A program made the position numbers and the translations under genes. From NCBI GenBank assembly GCA_029906195.1, contig JARWSJ010000001.1:1612001-1676000 (forward strand): 64,000 nt of DNA. The letters are read 5' to 3'. A model generated the notes under the pieces. That model was not told where the DNA came from and did not search any database. It was given only the letters and a program-made list of their open reading frames with translations. Positions 1 to 10,300 of this stretch are shown piece after piece; position 1 is the first letter of the stretch, and each line of letters opens with the position of its first letter. Source of the stretch: Chitinophagaceae bacterium 26-R-25 (GTDB taxonomy: Bacteria > Bacteroidota > Bacteroidia > Chitinophagales > Chitinophagaceae).

Positions 1-307
1 TTGCTTCGGCATCATTCATGTATGCACTGTCGTTTGTAGGCTTGTCAGACTTTCCATTACCACGCAGGTCCATGGTGATGATCTTATAACCTTTCTGCAA
101 AAGATCAGTAAACAAGGCGCCACGTTTCCAGGAATTTCCATTTACCACAAATCCATGCACCATCACTACAGGATAACCGCTACCGTGCACTTCATAGTAA
201 ATGCGCGTGCTGTCAAAAGATTTGAAATAACCGCTGTCTGCTTTCTGCGCAAAAACGGCAGAGAAAAGTAGCAGCATCATGACTATTGCAGAGAAGATGG
301 ATTTCAT
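1..307 (-). CDS. Secreted alpha/beta hydrolase (3' part outside window)
   Basis: The reading frame starts at an ATG at 307 on the minus strand and runs off the left edge, so only about 102 N-terminal residues are present. It begins with a signal peptide (MKSIFSAIVMMLLLFSAVFA, then Q), followed by the first strands of an alpha/beta-hydrolase fold. VMVHGFVVNGNSW carries the oxyanion-hole HG motif and MDLRGNGKSDKP the conserved strand-4 turn (D-x-R-G-x-G-x-S). The family hydrolyses esters, amides or similar bonds. The nucleophile elbow and catalytic His lie outside the window, so substrate and activity cannot be judged. The product is probably periplasmic or exported. Confidence 0.85.
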   Translation of the reverse strand, partial: MKSIFSAIVMMLLLFSAVFAQKADSGYFKSFDSTRIYYEVHGSGYPVVMVHGFVVNGNSWKRGALFTDLLQKGYKIITMDLRGNGKSDKPTNDSAYMNDAEA

Positions 308-363
308 GGTAGTATTTTGAATAAGATATCAATTATTCTCAATGACTGCAAGGGCAGAATATT

Positions 364-484
364 TACCACTAAAACACAGAGGATATTAAGTTTCACCAGG
401 AGGAATGACAAATTTGTATACTATTGATTTTTCGTACATTGTACTGCTAAATGAGGCTTAGTGTCCTCTGTGTCTTAGTGGTGA
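364..484. repeat. Intergenic hairpin, family A (CACTAAG words)
   Basis: The left arm starts TACCACTAAAACACAGAGG and the right arm ends CTCTGTGTCTTAGTGGTGA, giving an imperfect inverted repeat with about a 60-nt loop. It fills most of the gap between the divergent hydrolase and VWA genes. Related copies lie at 6540, 38266, 39949, 43075 and 46650. Confidence 0.75.
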
Positions 485-525
485 AAAAAATGTGATACAT
501 CGAAACAAAATCAAACCATTTTCAA

Positions 526-1977
526 TTGAAAACACTACCGTGCCTCTTTCTTGCCTTATTGCCACTCTTGGTCAATGCCCAGCGAAGCAGGTTCATTGAT
601 TCGCTTTTGAACAACCGTGTTATTCTTGTTCCCAAATACACACAGCCAACTGAAAGTAACGAAAGCCTTTTGCTGAAAATGAACTTCGGCCAGCCTGACA
701 TTTTAGACACCACCGGAATATGGAAATTAAAAGACGCGCACATATTATCGGTCGACCTGGTATTCACTGATTATCCTTCTGCTCAAGATCTGAAACCTTT
801 GAACAGAAAACGTTACAACAATCTTTTTGCACTTATTCCAATCAATATTCATGATGACATTATCAGCTGGCAAATGATACGTCAACTGGATGGAAAGGAC
901 AAGGAATCATCGCTTGGTCTTTTGCACGGCTGGGTGATCAATTATCGTCCAAAATTCAAAACGGAAGACACTGAAACTGAAATTGCATACATTGACAGTA
1001 TAGTTAAGCAACTTCGCAAACCCGCACCAATAAAGGACAGCGTGGCGCCAGAAAAAATCCGCCATTGGGATGTTATTCACGGGAAAAATGCGAACCTCTA
1101 TAGGGAATGGGCTGGCAGGCCCGTGAAAATCATTACTAATGACGACCGATTGGTAAAAAGAATGCTGGACAAAAAAGATACGCTCGTCAAAATACCGACG
1201 GAACTGGCAAGGAAGGAACATCTGCTCGTTTTTCCACAAGAACTTGCCATTCGAAGCGACTCGGTCTCGCTCATACTAAGTCCGGCAGTAGTAATCATTA
1301 AAGGAGACCCCAAAACGGATAAAACATTTTTTGACCGCGAACGATCAATTAAAACCGGCACTATTCCGACTGTGCTAAACCGAATTCCCCTTACAAAGGC
1401 ACTGGTGATCGTGGATGTTACCGGCAGCATGTCGCGGTACACAGGCCAACTATTGTCGTGGTTGTCACTTCACGATGAAGACCTTGCCGTGAAATATCTT
1501 GTATGTTTTAACGATGGCGGTATTAAACCCGACAGTCAAAAAAAGATTGGTGAAACCGGTGGCATATACGGCCAGGAATATATTGACGTTAACAATGCGG
1601 CCAGTTTCATTAAAACTGTGATGTCTAGAGGAAATGGGGGAGACGAACCTGAGAATGATTGCGAAGCGGTCATAAAAGCGATCGAAATGTTCCCTGATTG
1701 TAACGATGTAGTTTTATTGGCAGACAACTGGGCACCCATGCGCGACATTAGTTTGGCAAAAGACATTCATAAACCGGTGAAGGTGGTCATCTGCGGCGAT
1801 AACATGATTGGTGTAAATCCTGATTGCATTACCGTAGCTTTGCTTACGGGCGGATCTCTTCATTTCTTGAACGAAGATGTCGTAGACCTTACCTTGTTAA
1901 AAGAAGGAAAGCAAATGATGATTGGTGGAAAAATGTACAAATTCAACGGACGCAAAGTAGTGGAAGTAAAAAAATGA
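526..1977 (+). CDS. Secreted protein with von Willebrand factor A-like domain
   Basis: A 483-aa protein with a signal peptide (MKTLPCLFLALLPLLVNAQ). The only usable start in the open frame is TTG at 526, because an in-frame stop lies at 493-495; the signal peptide begins exactly there. Residues 20-280 are not recognised. From about residue 290 a VWA-like fold appears: ALVIVDVTGSMS contains a MIDAS-type D-x-T-x-S-x-S with first Asp at 297, preceded by a hydrophobic strand. Later hydrophobic strands (DVVLLADN, VKVVICGD) fit the alternating Rossmann-like core. VWA domains bind divalent metal and mediate protein contacts; the partner is unknown. It is a single gene followed by a strong terminator. 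Confidence 0.8.
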   Translation: MKTLPCLFLALLPLLVNAQRSRFIDSLLNNRVILVPKYTQPTESNESLLLKMNFGQPDILDTTGIWKLKDAHILSVDLVFTDYPSAQDLKPLNRKRYNNLFALIPINIHDDIISWQMIRQLDGKDKESSLGLLHGWVINYRPKFKTEDTETEIAYIDSIVKQLRKPAPIKDSVAPEKIRHWDVIHGKNANLYREWAGRPVKIITNDDRLVKRMLDKKDTLVKIPTELARKEHLLVFPQELAIRSDSVSLILSPAVVIIKGDPKTDKTFFDRERSIKTGTIPTVLNRIPLTKALVIVDVTGSMSRYTGQLLSWLSLHDEDLAVKYLVCFNDGGIKPDSQKKIGETGGIYGQEYIDVNNAASFIKTVMSRGNGGDEPENDCEAVIKAIEMFPDCNDVVLLADNWAPMRDISLAKDIHKPVKVVICGDNMIGVNPDCITVALLTGGSLHFLNEDVVDLTLLKEGKQMMIGGKMYKFNGRKVVEVKK

Positions 1978-1998
1978 CATCGTGATCAGCGTATTGGG

Positions 1999-2016
1999 CC
2001 GAGCTTGTCGAAGCCT
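1999..2016. repeat. Fragment of dispersed family D palindrome
   Basis: CCGAGCTTGTCGAAGCCT is one partial arm of the palindrome seen complete at 19449 and 33801. It abuts the terminator at 2018. Confidence 0.5.
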
Positions 2017-2017
2017 C

Positions 2018-2064
2018 AAAACCCTTTCATTTTGATAATGACCCTATCAAAATGAAAGGGTTTT
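2018..2064. terminator. Strong bidirectional intrinsic terminator
   Basis: A 20-bp perfect stem (2018-2037 against 2045-2064) with 7-nt loop ATGACCC. A-rich and T-rich ends flank it on both strands. It closes the VWA gene and insulates the kdp cluster. The remaining 2065-2281 holds no other gene; only the weak sigma-54-like site was seen there. Confidence 0.9.
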
Positions 2065-2158
2065 TCGTTTTTGCCCCTTGTGCCAAATTCTGGTAAAATT
2101 CTCCCAAACCCTTACCCTCACTGCATTCTATTCTATTACAGTCCTTTTTTAATTTATG

Positions 2159-2175
2159 TGGCATTTCGTTTGGCA
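2159..2175 (+). promoter_or_regulatory. Weak sigma-54-like promoter candidate upstream of kdp
   Basis: TGGCATTTCGTTTGGCA resembles the -24/-12 consensus TGGCAC-N5-TTGCW. The -24 box is good, but the -12 box reads TTGG rather than TTGC, so the GC is one base out of register. It is reported because the cluster encodes its own sigma-54-type activator and no TAnnTTTG motif was seen upstream of the first kdp ORF. Confidence 0.25.
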
Positions 2176-2281
2176 ATATAGCTTCAAACAATACACAATG
2201 AAAACGAATGATCCACCGCAAGGGTAAAGGCAAACGGGCAGTAAGAAAACCAACAATTCCACATTTCAATTTAAACCCAAA

Positions 2282-2365
2282 ATGATCACATTATTATTAT
2301 GCCTCGCAGGGCTTATTTGCTTCTATATCTTTTTCAAATCCGTTGATTGGTTTGAAAACATTTAA
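2282..2365 (+). CDS. 27-aa single-span membrane peptide before kdpF
   Basis: ATG at 2282 encodes a 27-residue peptide beginning MITLLLCLAGLICFYIFF and ending SVDWFENI. It is one hydrophobic helix with a short polar tail. It lies 19 nt upstream of kdpF and has the same one-helix size class, so it may be an additional Kdp-associated small subunit or a leader peptide. No family is recognised with certainty. The call rests on operon position and composition only. Confidence 0.5.
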   Translation: MITLLLCLAGLICFYIFFKSVDWFENI

Positions 2366-2384
2366 GCACCCTAAAACAGCTACT

Positions 2385-2462
2385 ATGAACACATTATTTG
2401 CAATCTCGATTATCGTATTTGTTTACCTGGTGTATGTACTTGTAAAGCCAGAAAAATTTTAA
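2385..2462 (+). CDS. kdpF: Potassium-transporting ATPase small subunit KdpF
   Basis: ATG at 2385 encodes 25 residues (MNTLFAISIIVFVYLVYVLV, then KPEKF). One transmembrane helix followed by a short basic tail with K-P-E is the usual KdpF pattern, and length and position before kdpA agree. In E. coli, KdpF stabilises the KdpABC complex in the inner membrane. It is followed by a family B hairpin before kdpA. Confidence 0.85.
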   Translation: MNTLFAISIIVFVYLVYVLVKPEKF

Positions 2463-2637
2463 TAACTGATTAACCGAATAACTGAATAACTGAAGTTTCA
2501 AGGTCGATGAGCTTTTTAATATTCAATCACACTGTTATTCAAAGTAGAATAGACGAAAGTTCGCTCTTTCAAAAAACGTCTTCAACATTCAACAACTCAG
2601 TTATTCAGTTATTCAGTCATTCAGTTACTCAGTCATT
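2463..2637. repeat. Intergenic hairpin, family B (ATAACTGA words)
   Basis: The left arm has repeated AATAACTGA and the right arm repeated TCAGTTATT, with about 110 nt between. The interior (GAAGTTTCAA...GTCGA, TTCAACATTCAAC) is shared with the copy at 18632, showing true homology and not only similar words. It separates kdpF from kdpA. Confidence 0.85.
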
Positions 2638-2649
2638 AAAAATCTCAAA

Positions 2650-4368
2650 ATGAACACAGAACTAACAGGTGTGATAGTCACCTTTATCATAACCGTACTA
2701 TTGGCAATACCGCTCGGCAGATACATTGCAAAAGTATTTGCAGGAGAAAGAACGCTTACCGATTTCATGAACCCGGTTGAAAAATTCATCTATCGCGTTT
2801 GTGGTATTGATCCTCAAAAAGAAATGAACTGGAAAGAATTTTTAAAAGCATTGCTCACTATAAACATGTTATGGTTTGTATATGCTTTTTTCATGTTATT
2901 GTTCCAGGATAAATTACCATTGAACCCTGATGGCAATCCGGCTCAAACACCAGATCTCGCGTTTAACACTGCGATCAGCTTTTTGGTAAACTGTGACCTG
3001 CAACACTATTCAGGCGAATCTGGACTGACTTACTTAACGCAACTATTTGTTGTAACGTTCCTGCAATTCGTAAGTGCGGCAACGGGAATCGCTGCACTGG
3101 TTGGCGTTTTCAATGCGTTGAAAGCCAAAACAACCAACAACCTCGGTAACTTCTGGCAAATATTCATCAAAACAATTACAAGAATATTACTGCCGATCAG
3201 CATTATCATTGCAATCATTTTCATCTTCAACGGAATGCCTTCCAGCTTTGCAGGAAAAGATACGATTGTAACAATGCAGGGTGATACAGTAGGAGTGTCA
3301 CGCGGCCCTGTTGCTGGAATGGTTGCGATAAAACACCTGGGAACAAATGGTGGTGGTTGGTTCGGCGCCAACTCTGCCCACCCGTTGGAAAACCCAAACT
3401 ACTTTACCAGCATGATCGAACTGATTGCACAAACAGTCATTCCAATAGCCATGCTTTTTGCAATGGGTTTGTACATAAAACGGAAAAAGTTCGCCTACGT
3501 AATTTTCGGCATCATGACCATCGGGATGCTTTGTTTATTAATACCAACGATGGTCTCTGAAATAAGCGGTAGTCCTGCCATTGCGAAGCTTGGCGTAAGT
3601 CAGCCAACCGGTGCGATGGAAGGAAAAGAAGTGCGCTTTGGGCCGGCTGCATCGGGTTATTGGAGCATCATCACCACTGTTATTTCTACGGGTTCTGTTA
3701 ACTCGATGCACGATAGCAGCATGCCGGTTTCTGGTTTAATGCAATTGCTCGGAATGATGATCAATGCATTCTACGGCGGTTGTGGCGTAGGTATTCTCAA
3801 CTACTACATCTACATCATTATAGCGGTGTTTATATCGGGATTAATGGTTGGACGAACACCAGAATTGATGGGTCACAAAGTCGAAGCACGCGAAGTAAAG
3901 ATCGCTGCGATAGTTACTTTATTATCGGCATTTCTTATCAAAGGAGGCGCCGCACTGGCAGCGTATTTTGTAGCACATCACGGAGACATGGCCTGGGCAG
4001 TAAAACCTTCGGCATGGCTGAACAACCCGTCATATCACGGTTTCTCGGAAATGCTGTATGAGTTCACTTCGGCCAATGCCAATAACGGTAGCGGTTTCGA
4101 AGGATTGGGGGACAACAATATTTTCTGGAACGTAAGTACCGGTTTTGTTTTGATACTCGCCAGGTTCCTTCCGATTATCGGCCCGGTTGCCATTGCAGGT
4201 CTGCTGGCAAAAAAGAAATATGTGCCTGAGTCTGCGGGAACACTGAAAACAGATTCATTAACATTTGGAATGATGACCATGGCAGTCATAATCATCATCA
4301 ATGCACTGTCGTATTTCCCGGCGCTGACGTTGGGACCGATAGCGGAAGCGTTGCGCGGAGCGCATTAA
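2650..4368 (+). CDS. kdpA: Potassium-transporting ATPase subunit A (channel-like K+ translocator)
   Basis: 572 aa, close to the family's usual 555-575. KdpA is the K+-selective, channel-like inner-membrane subunit of the KdpFABC P-type ATPase. About ten hydrophobic segments are visible. Filter-loop regions are recognisable: FLVNCDLQHYSGESG (about residues 103-120), LGTNGGGWFGANSAHPLENP (about 230-250) and STGSVNSMHDSSMP (about 350-365). It is followed by kdpB after 93 nt that contain a family Q hairpin. The ATG at 2650 follows an A-rich leader without a clear ribosome-binding site. Confidence 0.97.
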   Translation: MNTELTGVIVTFIITVLLAIPLGRYIAKVFAGERTLTDFMNPVEKFIYRVCGIDPQKEMNWKEFLKALLTINMLWFVYAFFMLLFQDKLPLNPDGNPAQTPDLAFNTAISFLVNCDLQHYSGESGLTYLTQLFVVTFLQFVSAATGIAALVGVFNALKAKTTNNLGNFWQIFIKTITRILLPISIIIAIIFIFNGMPSSFAGKDTIVTMQGDTVGVSRGPVAGMVAIKHLGTNGGGWFGANSAHPLENPNYFTSMIELIAQTVIPIAMLFAMGLYIKRKKFAYVIFGIMTIGMLCLLIPTMVSEISGSPAIAKLGVSQPTGAMEGKEVRFGPAASGYWSIITTVISTGSVNSMHDSSMPVSGLMQLLGMMINAFYGGCGVGILNYYIYIIIAVFISGLMVGRTPELMGHKVEAREVKIAAIVTLLSAFLIKGGAALAAYFVAHHGDMAWAVKPSAWLNNPSYHGFSEMLYEFTSANANNGSGFEGLGDNNIFWNVSTGFVLILARFLPIIGPVAIAGLLAKKKYVPESAGTLKTDSLTFGMMTMAVIIIINALSYFPALTLGPIAEALRGAH

Positions 4369-7300
4369 TAATTAATAATGAACAATTAATACGCTACACT
4401 CAAAGCAATGATCGTTTACACTTTTTATGCCACACCTATTAATTATTAATTATTAATTGAAATGAAAGCATCTATGTTCGCTCCAGAGCTTGTTAGACCA
4501 GCCCTGAAGCAATCCTTCATAAAACTCAATCCACGCAGCATGTTCCGTAATCCTGTAATGTTTACGGTGGAAATAGGAACACTTGTAATGCTGGTGGTAA
4601 CTCTTTATTCATACACAGTAAAAGATGCGACCATTGGCAACTTTGGTTATAATCTTACCATTTTTATTGTCTTGTTTTTAACGCTGCTGTTTGCAAACTT
4701 TGCAGAAGCCATTGCGGAAGCAAGAGGTAAGGCGCAAGCAGACAGCCTTAGAAAAACAAGAGAAGAAACACCTGCGAAAAAAGTAAATCTTGTGGGTGAG
4801 ATTTTCACCAACGAAATTGAAATCGTTTCATCATCACGTTTGCAAAAAGGCGACTTTTTCGTTTGCGATGCAGGAGACATTATTCCAATGGACGGTGAAA
4901 TTGTGGAAGGACTGGCTACCATCGATGAAAGCGCCATCACCGGCGAATCTGCGCCCGTGATACGTGAAGCTGGTGGTGATAAATCTTCTGTGACCGGCGG
5001 CACAAAAGTATTATCCGATCACATCAAAGTGCGCGTTACCACTGAACCCGGCGAAAGCTTTCTTGATAAAATGATCGCTCTTGTAGAAGGCGCGTCCAGG
5101 CAAAAAACACCCAATGAAATTGCGCTGACTATTTTGCTGGCAAGCTTTACGCTCATCTTCATCATCGTATGTGTGACATTGAAACCATTTGCAGATTATG
5201 CAAATACGACCATTAGCATCGCCGCATTTATTTCATTGTTTGTGTGCCTTATTCCTACCACGATCGGTGGCTTGCTAAGCGCCATCGGCATCGCCGGAAT
5301 GGATCGCGCACTGCGTGCAAACGTAATCACGAAAAGCGGTAAAGCCGTTGAAACAGCGGGAGATATTGACACCCTGTTGCTGGATAAAACAGGTACCATC
5401 ACCATTGGTAACAGAAAGGCGACACATTTCTGGCCGGCAAAAGAAATTGATAGCAAGTCTTTTATTGAAACATGCGTACTGGCTTCTGTTGCTGATGAAA
5501 CACCGGAAGGGAAATCAATTGTTGAACTGGCTGCGAACAGCAATGGCTCACCAAAAAATATTGATGAGTACAAGCAGGTGTTACTCTCAAAACACACGTC
5601 TCCTAAATTCATAGAATTCACTGCCGAGACAAGAAGCAGTGGTGTTGATTTCGAAAATGAAAAGATCAGAAAAGGCGCATTTGATGCCATTAGAAACCAG
5701 GTCACCAAAGCGGGCCACAATATACCACAGGAAACAGAGGAACGTGTAAAAGCCATTGCATCAAACGGAGGAACGCCACTCGTAGTGAGCAAAAATAATG
5801 AGGTGCAAGGTGTGATCGAATTGCAGGATATCATCAAACCCGGTATCAGCGAGCGTTTTGAGCGCTTGAGAAAAATGGGAGTGAAGACCGTAATGGTAAC
5901 AGGTGACAATCCATTAACCGCAAAATACATTGCCGAAAAAGCAGGTGTGGATGATTTTATAGCAGAGGCAAAGCCAGAAGATAAAATGAACTACATCAAG
6001 CAGGAGCAACACACCGGTAAACTCGTTGCCATGATGGGCGATGGCACCAACGATGCCCCGGCCCTTGCACAGGCAGATGTTGGCGTGGCGATGAACAGTG
6101 GTACTCAAGCTGCGAAAGAAGCGGGCAACATGGTGGACCTTGACAATGATCCTACAAAATTGATTGAGATCGTTGAAATTGGTAAGCAACTGCTGATCAC
6201 AAGAGGAACCATCACTACGTTTTCGATCGCAAATGATGTGGCCAAATATTTCGCAATTGTTCCTGCGTTGTTTATTACATCAATTCCAGCTTTGCAAGCA
6301 ACGAACATCATGCATCTAAAAAGCCCAGAAAGCGCCATATTATCGGCGGTTATTTTCAATGCCATCATTATCCCCATGCTGATTCCGCTTTCACTGCGCG
6401 GCGTTTCCTACAAACCAATCGGCGCCAGTGCTTTGCTGCGCAGAAACCTGTTGATCTATGGTCTCGGTGGCATTGTGGCACCATTCATCGGGATTAAGCT
6501 GATTGATATGGTGCTGGGAGTGTTCATGTAGAAAAAGATTACCACTAAGGCACTACGGACACTAAGCCTCACTAAGAAAAAATACGAATAGTTTTTCCTT
6601 AGTGAACTTAACACACATAGGGAGTCGAAATGAGATTAAAAATTACTTCTCAAACCTTAGTGAACCTGAGTGCCCTTAGTCGCTTAGTGGTGAAAATGGT
6701 GCAAAGCACCTGTAAGTTCTAAAAAATAAAAATCATGAAAAAGTATTTATTGACTTCAATAAAATTAACAGCGGTACTACTTGTCCTACTTGCTGTTTTA
6801 TATCCTTTGTTTTTATCTGCCGTTGGCAAACTCGCTCGTGGCAATGGAAACGGAGAGACCATAAATGTTAACGGAAAAATAGTTGGCTATGCCAACATCG
6901 GCCAGAAGTTTACACAGGACAAATATTTCTGGAGCCGTCCATCTGCAGTAGATTATAATGCGGCAGGTTCAGCGGGTTCCAACAAAGGCCCAACCAATCC
7001 TGATTATTTAAGGGCAGTGCAAGACAGGATCGATACATTTCTCGTGCATAATCCGGGAATCAAGAAAGAAGACATTCCCGCGGAATTGGTAACGGCCTCC
7101 GGTAGTGGACTTGATCCTGATCTTTCACCCGCCGGCGCAAAAATTCAAGTAAAACGTATCGCTGCTGCAAGACATATTTCAGAAGACAAAATCAACACAT
7201 TGGTTGACGAACAAACCGTAAGACCATTGCTCGGTATGTTTGGCCCTGCAAAAGTGAACGTGCTTAAACTGAACGTAGCACTGGATGAGATCAAATAACT

Positions 7301-10300
7301 GAATAACTGAATAACTGAGTTGTTGAACACCAAGCATCGTTTTAGATGTAAACTCTTGTCTTGATTATATTGAATGGTACCCAATCCAAAACTCCTTCAA
7401 CATTGAAACTTCAGTTATTCAGTTATTCAGTCATTCAGTTATTAAAAACACTTACAGATGAAAAGAACAATTTTAACAACAGCCCTTTTGGGATTGATCT
7501 ACGCAAAAACAAATGCTCAAACTGTTATCAATATTGACACTACCAATAAATCAACACTTACCATCGAAGGAAATATTGACGCTTATTATGGTTATGATTT
7601 TAACAAACTACAAACCAAGGACAGACCATATTTTGTTTCACATTCACGCAATAACGAAGTGAATTTGAACTTTGCCTACGTTTCCTTTAAATACAATTCG
7701 GAAAGATTACGAGCAACGCTGGCACCGGGATTTGGCACCTATATGAATGCCAACTATGCAGCAGAAACCGGCTCTTTAAAATATATCGTTGAAGCATACG
7801 CCGGCTTCAAGCCATTTGCTAAGAAGAACATCTGGTTGGACATTGGCATTCTGCCTTCGCCATATACCTATGAATCCGCTTTTTCATTTAACCAGTTGGT
7901 ATATACCAGAACTTTGGGGGCGGAAAATACGCCTTATTACCAGGCGGGAGCAAGGCTTTCTTTGCCGTTAAGTAAGAAACTTTCAGCTAACCTGTATTTA
8001 CTCAATGGCTGGCAGCAGATTTCGGATGTAAACAACTCTTTGAGTTTTGGATCAAATCTTGAACTAAACGCAAATGAACACCTTACACTTGACTGGGATA
8101 CTTACATAGGCGATGAAAGTTCTGCAGCCCGTCCTGATTACAGAACAAGATATTACACTGATCTATATGCAGTTTGGAACCCTACTGAAAAAGTAAGTGT
8201 TGCAGCGTGTGTCTACGGTGGTTTACAGAAAAGATTAACAAACGATAATACAATGGGGAATAGCTATTGGTGGCAGGCCAATACAGCGCTCAAATATTCA
8301 TTCTCAAAGCATCATTCACTATCTGCACGAGTTGAATATTTCGACGATAAAGACGGCGTAATTGTGCAGCCCATTACTAACGTTATCGGCTTCAACAGTT
8401 TCAGTGAAAGTCTTTGCTATAATTGGAGCGTAACCGAAAAAGTATTGTTCAGAGTAGAAGCAAGATATTTCCAATCCGGCAATGAAGTATACCTGAAAGA
8501 AACAACACCTGTGAAGAATGATCTGTGGATGATTGCGGGAATAGCAACGAGATTTTAAAGAAGTTGTTAGTTAATGGTTGTTAGTTGTTAGCAATGTTCG
8601 ATTAAACGGGACTCTGCAATTAACACCACCCCTAACAACTAACAACCATCAACCATCAACCAACAACTAAAAACAAACAACTCTCCTTGAAAGGCAAACT
8701 AAAAATATACATAGGCATGAGCGCCGGCGTGGGTAAGAGTTACCGCATGTTGCAGGAAGCTCATGCCTTGTTGCGCAATGGAGTGAATGTGAAGATCGGT
8801 TATATAGAAACGCATGGACGACAGGAAACACAGGCGCTGGTTGACGGGCTACCTGTCATTCCGCGACGCGAAGTTTTTTACAAAGGAAAAATGCTGGATG
8901 AGCTGGATGTACAGGCTATTTTACTACTCCATCCGCAAGTGGCTATTATAGATGAATTGGCGCACACCAACATTCCCGGAAGCAAGAACGAAAAGCGTTG
9001 GCAGGATGTGGTGGATATTTTAAATGAAGGCATTAACGTTATTACTGCGATCAATATTCAGCACATCGAAAGCATCAATACAGAGGTGCACCACATTACC
9101 GGTATTGAGGTAAAGGAACGAGTGCCCGATACCATTCTTCAAATAGCTGATGAAGTAGTGAACATTGATCTTACAGCCGAAGAATTGATCACTCGTTTGA
9201 AAGAAGGAAAGATCTACGATAACAGCAAAGTGCAACATGCACTGCAAAACTTTTTCAAACCGGAGAAGATCTTGCAGTTGCGTGAACTTGCGCTAAAGGA
9301 AGTTGCCGGACAGGTAGAAAGAAAAGTGGACGTAGAGGTGACCCGCGACAAATCCCTTCGACATGAACGATTCCTGGCGTGCATTTCCAGCAATCATCTT
9401 ACATCGCAAAAGATCATTCGTAAAACCGCGAGGCTGGCATCTTACTACAATTCAAAATGGTATGTCCTGTACGTGCAAACCAAGCGGGAGAGCATGGACA
9501 AAATACCGCTGGATAAACAACGGCACCTTATCAACAACTTCAAAAACGCCACTGAGCTTGGCGCCGAGGTGATCCAGGTAAAGGAGGACCACGTTGCGGA
9601 AGCGATCATGCAAATAGCCATTGAAAAAAAAGTTACCACGGTTACTATTGGCAAGCCGCACATGAATTTATTCCAGATAATTTTGCAAACAAATGTTTTC
9701 AAACAATTACTCCGTACATTGTCATTGAACGACATTGATCTTATTATTCTATCATGAATCGCTTACGAACTAAAATAATCACAGGTGTTGCTTTTTTGTT
9801 TCTCCTCTTATTGATAGTGGGGGGAACTGCCGCATATTTTTTAACAGCATTAAGTCATGATGCAAACGTGATCCTTAAAGACAACTATGAAAGTTTGTCT
9901 TACTGTCACTCCATGCAACAGCAATTGGTCATGATGGACAAGGACTCGAATGCTATCAGAAAGTTTGAGCAACAATTACAACTCGAGGAAAAAAACGCCA
10001 CGGAAGTAGGCGAGGCCCCCGCCACAGCGCATATCCGTGAAGCCTTTGAAGAATTCAAATCATCGAAAGAAAAATTTCCCGTGCTCAAAAATGAAATAGA
10101 AAACCACATACAGGAAGTTTTGGCGCTCAACATGCAGGCGATTGACCGGAAGAATAAACAGGCGCAGCAAACTGCAAACAAAGCCATCACCATCATTACT
10201 GTTTTAGGAGCGGTGGTTTTTCTGTTGTCGTTTACCTTCCTTGCCAATTTCCCTTCTTACGTTTCCGGTCCCATCTCAAAACTCAATGAAGCAATCAAAG